NCBI GenBank assembly: GCA_046155605.1
Contig: JBJXFQ010000075.1
Coordinates: forward strand, 1 to 64,000
DNA from: JAEUIZ01 sp046155605
Lineage (GTDB): Bacteria; Planctomycetota; Phycisphaerae; Phycisphaerales; UBA1924
Reading direction: 5' to 3'
DNA: 64,000 nucleotides
Shown: one piece after another, positions 25,506 to 33,239 of the stretch
How the letters are laid out: every line of letters starts with the position of its first letter
How positions within the stretch are numbered: the stretch's first letter is position 1
Notes under the pieces: model-generated
What the model saw: only the letters and a program-made list of their open reading frames with translations
What the model was told of the DNA's origin: nothing
Database searches by the model: none
Position numbers and translations under genes: made by a program

Positions 25506-26378
25506 CTAGGATTGCTGCGTTCGAGTGGCTAGAACGATGATCTCGCCTCGCGCTGGGGGGACGGTTGGTCCCCGCGGTTCCGCGTGCAGTCCGACAATGC
25601 TGGGATCGCGCGTCTCGGCGACGAGTTGTGGACGCCATCCGCAGGGCTCTAGAAGCGACGCGATCCCGTGGTTCGGCACGCCCCAACGGAATGGCTCGCC
25701 ACGCTTGCGCATCCACCGATCGATCAGGCGGTGCTGGCCTTGGAAGCGAGCAGCGCCCCGCTTGTCGGGCGACATGACCGTGGCGAGGAGCGAGCGGCAC
25801 GCGGGGATGACGGCGGCGGACCGAAGCAGGCGCTGGGCGAAGTGTCGCGGCAGGTACATGAGAAGTCCCTCCGCGACGACGAGCGTCGGGCGAGTCGGGT
25901 CGAAGGCCGGGTGGCGCAGGACTGGGGCCAACGGTTCGTCGGCGGTGAGATCGGCGGCGACGCGGTGCGAGCGCTCGGGTGCGGAGGCGGCGCGAGAGAG
26001 AACGTGGCGATCGACGGCGAAGGCGGCGAGGCCGAGGCGAGCGCTCGCGCGGTCCGCAAGATCATCCAAGCCCGCGCCCAGCACGATGATCTGGGTGCAG
26101 CCGTCGGCCGCGGCGCGCTCGACAAGGTGCCACACGATGACACGGCGAAGGACGACATGGGCCACGAATCCGGGAAGGAGCAGCCGCTCGACGCCACGAG
26201 CGAGTGCTCGGCCGGGGCGGGTGCGGAGCGCACGGACGAGGGCACGGCCCGGGCCCTCGGAGAGCGCGTGGACGGCGTTCGCGACCGAGCCGCGGTCGAG
26301 AAGGTCGGCGAGCGCCGGATCGTCGGCTGCGACGAGGAGCGCGGACGCGACTGCGCGGGCGGTGCCGCTGGCCCTCAT
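25506..26378 (-). CDS. LCM-family SAM-dependent methyltransferase
   Basis: The protein fits the leucine carboxyl methyltransferase-like family (PF04072), with the SAM-binding motif IIVLGAGLDDLADRAS, a following acidic strand (FAVDRHVLS), and the late motif PTLVVAEGLLMYLP. This family methylates carboxyl or small-molecule substrates, often in secondary metabolism, and the substrate here is unknown. The ATG (26378) overlaps the stop of the upstream FAD oxidase by four bases, so the two proteins are probably made together and may act in one pathway. Gene length is normal. Confidence 0.82.
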   Translation of the reverse strand: MRASGTARAVASALLVAADDPALADLLDRGSVANAVHALSEGPGRALVRALRTRPGRALARGVERLLLPGFVAHVVLRRVIVWHLVERAAADGCTQIIVLGAGLDDLADRASARLGLAAFAVDRHVLSRAASAPERSHRVAADLTADEPLAPVLRHPAFDPTRPTLVVAEGLLMYLPRHFAQRLLRSAAVIPACRSLLATVMSPDKRGAARFQGQHRLIDRWMRKRGEPFRWGVPNHGIASLLEPCGWRPQLVAETRDPSIVGLHAEPRGPTVPPARGEIIVLATRTQQS

Positions 26379-27829
26379 GCCGCGCCCTCCAGGAGCGACT
26401 CGTGGTGCCGCCACCAGTCGCTCGCGAGCACGCCGCGCGGATCATGGGCTTGCTTGCGCCGGAGGAACTCCGGCAGGCGGGGATGGCAAGCGAGCGCCTG
26501 GTCGCGCGTCGCCCACCGGTGGTAGGTGAGGTAGTACGACCCGGTGTGCGCGACGGCGATGTCGATGAGGGAGCGGAAGCACGCGCGGGCGCGCTCGATG
26601 CCCCGGGGCGTGTGCGGGACATGCAGGTTGAGAACAACGCAGGCCCAATCGTCGCGCGCCCAGGCGAGGTAGGACTCGTCGTCACGCCGGATCAGCCTGA
26701 TCGTGCCGTAGATCACGTCGGCGCGGCGGTCGCGCAGGTCGGTCCGCGCGTCGTCCAGAAAGGCGGGGAGCCGCGCGCGAGGCACGTAGAGTTCCGAGAT
26801 CATCTCGGTGCCCGGACAGACGGCACCCATGCGGCGGTCGAGTTCGGCGTGGTAACCGTCGAGATAGTCGGCCAGTTGATGCAGGTCGGACCAGTAGACC
26901 TGGCCGTCGGTGGCGAGGTAGTGCTCGGCATACAAGCGGAAGCCGCGGCTCTTGTCGGTGTGGGCGAGTTCGAGAAGCCGCAGCCAATCCTCGCGGCGGA
27001 AGCGCCTCTGATCGACGGGGATCGGCGTCGCGTCGGGGGTTGGCTCGTAGCACGAGAAGACGCCGCGGCGGAGGAACTCGTCGCTGGTCGCGTCGATCGC
27101 AAACTGGAAGTCGCCGAAGGTACAGCCCGCACGGAGCCGCGACTCGAACTCGGGAACGAGCGCGTCGGCGTCGATGAGGCGGACGCGACGCACGACCTTG
27201 GTTCGTGGCGCGAGCCGGATCGTGGCCTCGGTGACGATGCCGAAGAGTCCGTAGCCGCCGCAGACGAGCGCGAAGAGGTCGGGATTGGTGAGGCGGTCGC
27301 AACGGACGGTCGTGCCGTCGGCCCGCACGACGGTCATCGATTCGACATCCGCCACGAACGGCGGGCGGTCGAGCCCGCGGCCATGCACGTTGGCCGCGAT
27401 GGCGCCGCCGAGACTGAGCCGATCGGCACCGGTCTGCTTCTGGCGGATTCCCCAGCGCGGCCTCTCGCCCTGGAGCGCGAGCGAGTCGCGGATGAGTTCT
27501 GGCCACCGGACGCCGGCCTGGGCGCGCACGAGGCCGCGGTCGGCATCGACGGATTCGACGCGATCCATCTCGCTCATGTCGATGAGGAGGGCGCCGGAGG
27601 CGAACTGCTGGCCGCCCATGGCGTGTCGTCCGCCGCAAACGGCGACGCTCTCACCATCGGCATGGGTCGCGGCAAGCAAGGCGGCCACCTCGTCGGTCGA
27701 GCGCGGGGCGCAGACGCGAGCAACTCGTGTCGCGTTCATCGCCGCATGCACGTCGTTGACCAACTCCGGCGAGGAAGACCGGGGGGCGGCGAGGATGCGG
27801 CACCGAGTGGGGAGCGTGCTCATGTCCAT
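26375..27829 (-). CDS. FAD-linked oxidoreductase (PCMH-type FAD domain)
   Basis: The N-terminal half carries the PCMH-type FAD-binding domain: GGRHAMGG (about 65-72) is the site of covalent FAD attachment through His in related enzymes. The phosphate-binding LSLGGAIAANVHGRG and the later GLFGIVTEATIRLAP are also present. The C-terminal half binds substrate and ends in an aldonolactone oxidase-like region. Members include L-gulonolactone and sugar acid oxidases; the substrate here is unknown. ATG codons lie at 27829 and 27823. The methyltransferase gene is translationally coupled downstream, and a probable promoter with a palindrome lies immediately upstream. Confidence 0.85.
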   Translation of the reverse strand: MDMSTLPTRCRILAAPRSSSPELVNDVHAAMNATRVARVCAPRSTDEVAALLAATHADGESVAVCGGRHAMGGQQFASGALLIDMSEMDRVESVDADRGLVRAQAGVRWPELIRDSLALQGERPRWGIRQKQTGADRLSLGGAIAANVHGRGLDRPPFVADVESMTVVRADGTTVRCDRLTNPDLFALVCGGYGLFGIVTEATIRLAPRTKVVRRVRLIDADALVPEFESRLRAGCTFGDFQFAIDATSDEFLRRGVFSCYEPTPDATPIPVDQRRFRREDWLRLLELAHTDKSRGFRLYAEHYLATDGQVYWSDLHQLADYLDGYHAELDRRMGAVCPGTEMISELYVPRARLPAFLDDARTDLRDRRADVIYGTIRLIRRDDESYLAWARDDWACVVLNLHVPHTPRGIERARACFRSLIDIAVAHTGSYYLTYHRWATRDQALACHPRLPEFLRRKQAHDPRGVLASDWWRHHESLLEGAA

Positions 27830-27860
27830 ATGTTAGCATACGCTAATCTGTAGTCAAGTA
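27823..27860 (-). promoter_or_regulatory. Candidate promoter and palindromic operator of the FAD oxidase gene
   Basis: On the minus strand TTGACT lies 16 bases ahead of TAACAT, a fair sigma-70 pair, only a few bases from the start codon. The inverted repeat TTAGC(ATAC)GCTAA overlaps the -10 region at 27833-27846. A direct repeat GTAGTCA occurs at 27850-27864. With this geometry transcription would begin near the second ATG (27823), so leaderless translation is possible. The repressor is unknown. Confidence 0.4.
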
Positions 27861-27952
27861 GTCACTAACTTGAGCGATGGAACGGGTTGGTCCTTGCCTT
27901 GAGCGACTGCCGGAGTCGAGGAGGACCCATCGGAACACGCCATAATGCTGGC

Positions 27953-29335
27953 ATGGCGCAGCCGAGAGACGAGGTGCGGACGGACGAGGGGTTTGCTCGC
28001 GAGCAGGACGCGGGGGACGCGCTCGCGTGGGCACGGGAGTTGTTCCACATGCCGTCCGCGCCTGGCGGGGAGCCGTGCGTGTATCTGACGGGCAACTCGC
28101 TGGGGTTGCAGCCGAAGGCGACGCGTGTGGCGGTGGAGGCGGAGTTGGACGACTGGGCGCGGCTCGGAGTTGGGGCGCACGTTCACGGGCGGCACCCGTG
28201 GCTCCCGGCGCACGAGTTTGTGCGCGAGCCGCTGGCGAGGTTGGTGGGGGCGCTGCCGCACGAGGTGGTGGCGATGAACAGCCTGACGGTGAACTTACAT
28301 TTGCTGATGGTGTCGTTCTATAGGCCGACGGCGGAGCGGCATCGGATCGTGATCGAGGACTCGGCGTTCCCGTCGGACTCGTACGCGGTGGCGTCGCAGG
28401 CGGCGTTTCATGGGTATGACCCGGCGGAGGCGATCGTGCGGCTGCGGCCCAGGGAGGGGGGGCGCGAGGGCGAGGCGACGCTGCGGACGGAGGATGTCGA
28501 GGCGTATCTGGAGCGAGAAGGGCGCGGCGTGGCGCTGGTGCTGCTGGGTGCCGTGAACTATCTGACAGGGCAGTGGTTCGAGATGGAACGGATCACGCGG
28601 GCGGCGCGCGCGGCCGGGTGCGTCGTCGGGTGGGACTTGGCGCACGCGGCGGGAAACGTGCCGCTGCGGCTGCACGATTGGGGCGTCGATTTCGCGGCGT
28701 GGTGTTCTTATAAGTATCTCAACTCGGGGCCGGGAGCGGTCGCGGGCGCTTTCGTGCATGAGAGGCATACGAGGAAGGTGACGGAGGGACGAAGGGACGA
28801 AGGGACGAGGCGGAGTGGCGCGGCGGAGACGGAGAGCCGCGACGTAGTCCCAGCCATGCCGCGGTTCGCGGGCTGGTGGGGAAACGATCCGGCGACGCGG
28901 TTTCGGATGGGTCCGGAGTTTGTGCCGGTGGCGAGCGCGGACGCGTGGCAACTCTCGAATCCGCCGATCCTGGCGCTGGCACCGGTGAGGGCGTCGCTGG
29001 AGGTGTTCGATCGAGTCGGGATGGCGGCGCTGCGGGCGAAGTCACTGAAGTTGACGGCATATATGGAGTCTTTGCTCGAGGCGCTGCCGCCGGGGCGAGT
29101 GCGAGTTTTGACGCCGCGGGAGCCGGGGCAGCGTGGCGCGCAGTTGTCGGTGGTGGTGCCCGGGGTGAGCCGGGGTGTGGAGGGGATGCTGCAGGAGCGT
29201 GGTGTGGTGGTGGACTTCCGCGAGCCGGACGTGATCCGGGCGGCGCCGGTACCGCTCTATAGCACGTTCCACGATGTGTGGCGGTTAGTGCGCGAGTTGG
29301 CATCGATCCTCGGGGTGGCGGGGGCGGGGCGATGA
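27953..29335 (+). CDS. kynU: Kynureninase
   Basis: The PLP enzyme cleaves kynurenine or 3-hydroxykynurenine to alanine and (3-hydroxy)anthranilate. Diagnostic segments are YLTGNSLGLQPK, the SAFPSDSYA region, VGWDLAHAAGN and the PLP Lys254 in CSYKYLNSGPG. RFAGWWGNDP follows. The start at 27953 begins where homology begins. An extra stretch of about 25 residues (around 275-300: TEGRRDEGTRR and beyond) separates the PLP site from RFAGWWG. It is encoded in part by GGGACGAA repeats. The stop overlaps the next gene's ATG by four bases. Confidence 0.95.
   Translation: MAQPRDEVRTDEGFAREQDAGDALAWARELFHMPSAPGGEPCVYLTGNSLGLQPKATRVAVEAELDDWARLGVGAHVHGRHPWLPAHEFVREPLARLVGALPHEVVAMNSLTVNLHLLMVSFYRPTAERHRIVIEDSAFPSDSYAVASQAAFHGYDPAEAIVRLRPREGGREGEATLRTEDVEAYLEREGRGVALVLLGAVNYLTGQWFEMERITRAARAAGCVVGWDLAHAAGNVPLRLHDWGVDFAAWCSYKYLNSGPGAVAGAFVHERHTRKVTEGRRDEGTRRSGAAETESRDVVPAMPRFAGWWGNDPATRFRMGPEFVPVASADAWQLSNPPILALAPVRASLEVFDRVGMAALRAKSLKLTAYMESLLEALPPGRVRVLTPREPGQRGAQLSVVVPGVSRGVEGMLQERGVVVDFREPDVIRAAPVPLYSTFHDVWRLVRELASILGVAGAGR
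28786..28809. repeat. Three-unit GGGACGAA array inside kynU
   Basis: Three head-to-tail octamers (GGGACGAA, GGGACGAA, GGGACGAG) encode part of a non-conserved insertion in kynureninase. The same three units, in the same order and orientation, recur at 29932-29955 in the next gene. Confidence 0.8.
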
Positions 29336-31509
29336 TCCGGACGGCGATCATCGTGGGCGACGGGCTGGCCGGGGCGCTGATGGCGGTGCTCCTGGCGCGC
29401 GACGGGTGGCGGGTGCGTGTGTTTGAGCGCCGGCCCGATCCGCGCGCGACGGGGTACGTCGGCGGGCGATCGATCAACCTCGCGCTCTCGGCACGGGGGC
29501 TGGCGGGCCTGGCGGCGGGCGGGCTGGAGGCGCGCGTGCGCGAGCGCGACATCATCCCGATGCCGGGGCGGATGATCCACGCTCGTGACGGGACGCTGAC
29601 GTTCCAGCCGTACAGCAAGGATCCGCGCGAGGCGATCAACTCGGTGTCGCGGGGCGGGTTGAACCTCACGCTCATCGAGGCCGCGGCGGGGTGCGCGGGA
29701 GTTGAGCTGGTGTTCGATCATCTGTGCGTGGACGTGGACCTCGGAGCGCCGGCAGTGGTCTTTCGGCGATCCGATGGGTCGATCGTGCGGGCCGGGGGCG
29801 ACCTGGTCATCGGCGCGGATGGGGCGTTCTCGGCGGTCCGCGGCGTCATGCGGAAGACGGATCGGTTTGAGTACTCGCAGACGTACCTGGAGCACGGGTA
29901 CAAGGAGTTGCACATCCCGGCGATGGGCGGAGGGACGAAGGGACGAAGGGACGAGAGGACGAAGGCAAAGCAAGATGCCGTGGCCGCGGAACCCGTCGCC
30001 TGCGCTCCGGGCTCGTTGGAGCGTGAGCGGTTCGCGATGGAGCCGCACGCGCTGCACATCTGGCCGCGGGGCGGGGCGATGATGATCGCGCTGCCGAACC
30101 GCGACGGGTCGTTCACGTGCACGCTGTTCTGGCCATTCGAGGGGGAGCACTCGTTCGCGGGGCTGCGGACGGGGGCGGAGGTCGAGGCGTTCTTTCGGGA
30201 GCACTACGCCGACGCCGTGCCGCTGATGCCGACGTTGGCGGAGGATTTCGTGCGGAACCCGGCGAGTTCGCTGGTGACGGTGCGGTGTCGGCCGTGGCGG
30301 TGGGAGGGCAAGGTGGTGCTGGTGGGGGACGCGGCGCACGCGATCGTGCCGTTCTATGGGCAGGGGATCAACTGCGGGTTCGAGGACTGCGTGGAACTGG
30401 CGGCGCGGCTACGCGAGCACGCGGACCCGGCCGAGGCGCTGGCGGCGTATGAGGCGGCCCGCAAGCCCAACGCCGACGCGATCGCGGAGATGGCGATTGA
30501 GAACTTCGTGGAGATGCGAGACAAGGCAGGGCGGCCGGAGTTCTTGTATCGGAAGAAAGTCGAGCAGACGATCCACGGGTTGTTTCCGGATCGCTGGACG
30601 CCGCAATATAATCTTGTGAGTTTCTCGACGGTGCCGTATGTGGAGGCGCGGCGGCGGGGACGGGAGTTGGACGCGGTGATCGACGCGGTGGTGGCTGAGG
30701 TGCCGATGGGATCGGTGGAGGCGATGGGTGAGGAGCGGTGGCGGCGGGCGATCGAAGAGGTGGTTCACCACAGAGGCACAGAGGGCACTGAGAAGAGAGA
30801 AGATTGGGCAGAAGATAGGAAGGGAAGAACCGGGGAGGAAAGCAGGAGGGGGGTGTGGGCGGAGGAATCGCGTGAAGGAGCGGTGATCGACATCTCGCCG
30901 GCGCTGACGTCCGGGATCAACGTCTGGCCGGGCGACACACCGATGACGCGCGAGGTGCTGTGCGACCTTGAGCGGGGCGCGAACATTACATTAAGCACGC
31001 TGCGAACGACGGTGCATGTGGGCTCGCACGCGGACGGGCCGAATCATTACGGGAAGGGCGCGGCGGGCGTGGGCGAGATGCCGCTGCGGCATTATCTTGG
31101 GCCGTGTCATGTGGTCGAGGCGGCGGTGGCCCGGGGCGGGCGTGTGCGGCCTGAGGACATTTGCGGCGGGCTGGGCGCGATCCGGCACTCGCGTGTGCTG
31201 ATCCGCACGGGCACATTCCCGGATGTGCGGCGATGGAACGCGGATTTCGCGGGGCTGTCGGTGGAGTTGGTCGATGCGCTCGCGGCGCGTGGGGTCATCA
31301 CGATCGGCATCGACACGCCGAGCGTGGACGTGCAGGAGTCGAAGGACCTGCCGGCGCACCACGCGATTCTGCGGCACGGGATCGCGATCCTCGAGGGGCT
31401 TGTGCTGGCGGGCGTGGAGGCGGGGGAGTACGAGTTGATCGCGTTGCCGCTGCGACTGATGGAGTTTGACGCGAGCCCGGTGCGTGCTGTGCTGCGGCGG
31501 ATAGGTTAG
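29332..31509 (+). CDS. kmo/kynB: Kynurenine 3-monooxygenase fused to kynurenine formamidase
   Basis: The single open frame encodes 725 residues. Residues 1-478 form an FAD aromatic hydroxylase of the kynurenine 3-monooxygenase type: IIVGDGLAGALMAVLLARDG, GRSINLALSARG, RPWRWEGKVVLVGDAAHAI and GQGINCGFEDC are all present. Residues 518-725 form a complete kynurenine formamidase, with metal-binding HVGSHADGPNHY, IDTPSVDVQESKD and an intact C-terminus. The linker (479-517; HHRGTEGTEKRED...) is low-complexity and derives from a repeat element. The protein would open N-formylkynurenine and hydroxylate kynurenine. A GTG at 30883 might also start the formamidase alone. A 22-residue insertion near 200 in the monooxygenase carries the GGGACGAA array. 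Confidence 0.9.
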   Translation: MIRTAIIVGDGLAGALMAVLLARDGWRVRVFERRPDPRATGYVGGRSINLALSARGLAGLAAGGLEARVRERDIIPMPGRMIHARDGTLTFQPYSKDPREAINSVSRGGLNLTLIEAAAGCAGVELVFDHLCVDVDLGAPAVVFRRSDGSIVRAGGDLVIGADGAFSAVRGVMRKTDRFEYSQTYLEHGYKELHIPAMGGGTKGRRDERTKAKQDAVAAEPVACAPGSLERERFAMEPHALHIWPRGGAMMIALPNRDGSFTCTLFWPFEGEHSFAGLRTGAEVEAFFREHYADAVPLMPTLAEDFVRNPASSLVTVRCRPWRWEGKVVLVGDAAHAIVPFYGQGINCGFEDCVELAARLREHADPAEALAAYEAARKPNADAIAEMAIENFVEMRDKAGRPEFLYRKKVEQTIHGLFPDRWTPQYNLVSFSTVPYVEARRRGRELDAVIDAVVAEVPMGSVEAMGEERWRRAIEEVVHHRGTEGTEKREDWAEDRKGRTGEESRRGVWAEESREGAVIDISPALTSGINVWPGDTPMTREVLCDLERGANITLSTLRTTVHVGSHADGPNHYGKGAAGVGEMPLRHYLGPCHVVEAAVARGGRVRPEDICGGLGAIRHSRVLIRTGTFPDVRRWNADFAGLSVELVDALAARGVITIGIDTPSVDVQESKDLPAHHAILRHGIAILEGLVLAGVEAGEYELIALPLRLMEFDASPVRAVLRRIG
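29932..29955. repeat. Three-unit GGGACGAA array inside the monooxygenase
   Basis: Units GGGACGAA, GGGACGAA, GGGACGAG match the array in kynU exactly, including the variant third unit. They encode GRRDERTK-like residues within an insertion after GYKELHIPAMGG. Frame is kept by flanking sequence, since 24 bases equals eight codons. Confidence 0.8.
30764..30882. repeat. Captured repeat forming the enzyme fusion linker
   Basis: The segment begins TTCACCACAGAGGCACAGAG, a purine-rich dispersed repeat known from many bacterial genomes, and continues as GA-rich low-complexity DNA to the formamidase start. It contains no in-frame stop and joins the two enzymes. No second copy was seen in the window. 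Confidence 0.65.
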
Positions 31510-33239
31510 AACAGGACGCGCTTGATCTCTTCCGCGGTCGTGAGGCCGGCCTCCGCCTTGGCGCGGGCGTCCTCGTGCATGGAGCGAAATCCGCCGCGTT
31601 TGGCGGCGTCGGCGATGGAGATCGAGTCGGCGCTCTGGCCCGTGAGGCGGCGGAGGTCCTCGGTCATCAGCATGATCTCATACACCGCAACGCGGCCCTT
31701 GTAGCCCGTGCCGAAGCAGGTGTCGCAGCGGGGGTCGTCGGCGGTGGAGTCGGAGGATCGGCCCGCCGCGGCGTCGCGGGGCTTGCCCGTCCCGCCGCAG
31801 GATTTGCAGACGCGGCGGAGGAGTCGCTGGGCGAGCACGCCGAGGAGGCTGGAGGTGACGAGGTAGGGTGGGACGCCGATGTCGGTGAGGCGGGGGATGG
31901 CGCTGGGGGAGTCGTTGGTGTGGAGGGTGGCGAGGACGAGGTGGCCCGTGAGGGAGGCCTGGATGGCGAGTTGGGCGGTCTCGGCATCGCGGATCTCGCC
32001 GACGAGGATGACGTCGGGGTCCTGGCGGAGGAGGGATCGGAGGCCGGTGGCAAACGTAACGTTACGTTTGGGGTTGACCTGCATCTGGCTGATGCCCTCG
32101 AGGTGGTACTCGACGGGGTCCTCGATGGTCATGACGTTGCGGCTGGAGCGATCGATCTTGCCGAGGGCGGCGTAGAGGGTGGTGGTCTTTCCCGAGCCGG
32201 TGGGCCCGGTGACGAGGACCATGCCGTTGGGGCGGTCGATGAGGGAGATGAGTTGTTCCTGCATGGGCTTGGCCATGCCGACCTGATCGAGGGAGAGTTG
32301 GGTCTGAGATTGGTCGAGGAGGCGGAGGACGATGCGCTCGCCGTAGATGGTGGGGATGACCGACATGCGGATATCGACCTTGTGGGCGCCGATGCGGACG
32401 GTGGTGTGGCCGTCTTGCGGGGCGTGGCGGTTGGCGATGTCGAGTTCGGTCATGACCTTCATGCGGCTGGAGATGGCGGGGGCGAGGGAGAGTGGCGGCC
32501 AGAAGGCGTCGATGAGCATGCCGTCGATGCGGAAGCGGATGACGAGGCGGGATTCGAGCGGGTGGACGTGGATATCGCTGGCGCGGCGGCGGAGGGCCTC
32601 GAAGAGGATCATGTTGACGAGGCGGATGACGGGCGTCTGCCGGGCGAGTTGGAGGAGGTCGGTGGCCTGGCCGAGCGAGCCGGCGGCGGAGGCAAAGGCG
32701 GCCTCGTCGAGGGGCATTTCCTCGATGATCTCGGTGACGAGGTCCTGCTTCTGCTCGTAGCCGCGGTTGATGAGATTGGCGACGGCGGCGCGGGGCGCGA
32801 GGACGAGGCGCAGGGGCATCGAGAGGCGATCCTCGATCATCGAGAAGACCGCGGGCTGGAAGGGCTGAGCGGTGACGGCGGTCATGGTGCGGCCGTCGCT
32901 CTCGAGGCCGGCGACGTGGTGCGTCCGCGCGACGTCGGGCGGGATCAACTCATAGAAGCGCGAGGCGGATTCGTGCGGGCGCGGCTCGGAGATGAAACGA
33001 AGGCCCGTGCGCTCGGCGAGGCGGGTGAGCGCGGTGTGCTCGTCGAGAGCCATCATCGAGAGCAGGACATCCCAGGACTCGTCGTCGGAGCCGGGCTCGG
33101 TGGGGAGGCGTTTGAGTTGATCGGGCGCGACGGGGAGCGGGCTGAGCAACTCGGCGACGCGCGCCCACGAGGCATCGGCGGCACCGTTGGTGAGGGCCGT
33201 GGAGCGGAGCGCGAGGCCGTCGGACTTCGCCTTCGCCAT
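31506..33239 (-). CDS. gspE: Type II secretion / pilus assembly ATPase
   Basis: The 577-residue protein has the GspE/PilB layout: an N-terminal GspE_N region, then the ATPase with Walker A GPTGSGKTTT, Asp box MTIEDPVEYHLEG, Walker B DVILVGEIRD and His box GHLVLATLHTND. A zinc-binding pair of CxxC motifs (CKSC and CDTC) lies around 505-535. It powers pseudopilus assembly at the inner membrane. The ATG overlaps the secretin stop by one base, so the two are cotranscribed. The last four bases overlap the stop of the convergent kynurenine gene. Confidence 0.95.
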   Translation of the reverse strand: MAKAKSDGLALRSTALTNGAADASWARVAELLSPLPVAPDQLKRLPTEPGSDDESWDVLLSMMALDEHTALTRLAERTGLRFISEPRPHESASRFYELIPPDVARTHHVAGLESDGRTMTAVTAQPFQPAVFSMIEDRLSMPLRLVLAPRAAVANLINRGYEQKQDLVTEIIEEMPLDEAAFASAAGSLGQATDLLQLARQTPVIRLVNMILFEALRRRASDIHVHPLESRLVIRFRIDGMLIDAFWPPLSLAPAISSRMKVMTELDIANRHAPQDGHTTVRIGAHKVDIRMSVIPTIYGERIVLRLLDQSQTQLSLDQVGMAKPMQEQLISLIDRPNGMVLVTGPTGSGKTTTLYAALGKIDRSSRNVMTIEDPVEYHLEGISQMQVNPKRNVTFATGLRSLLRQDPDVILVGEIRDAETAQLAIQASLTGHLVLATLHTNDSPSAIPRLTDIGVPPYLVTSSLLGVLAQRLLRRVCKSCGGTGKPRDAAAGRSSDSTADDPRCDTCFGTGYKGRVAVYEIMLMTEDLRRLTGQSADSISIADAAKRGGFRSMHEDARAKAEAGLTTAEEIKRVLF

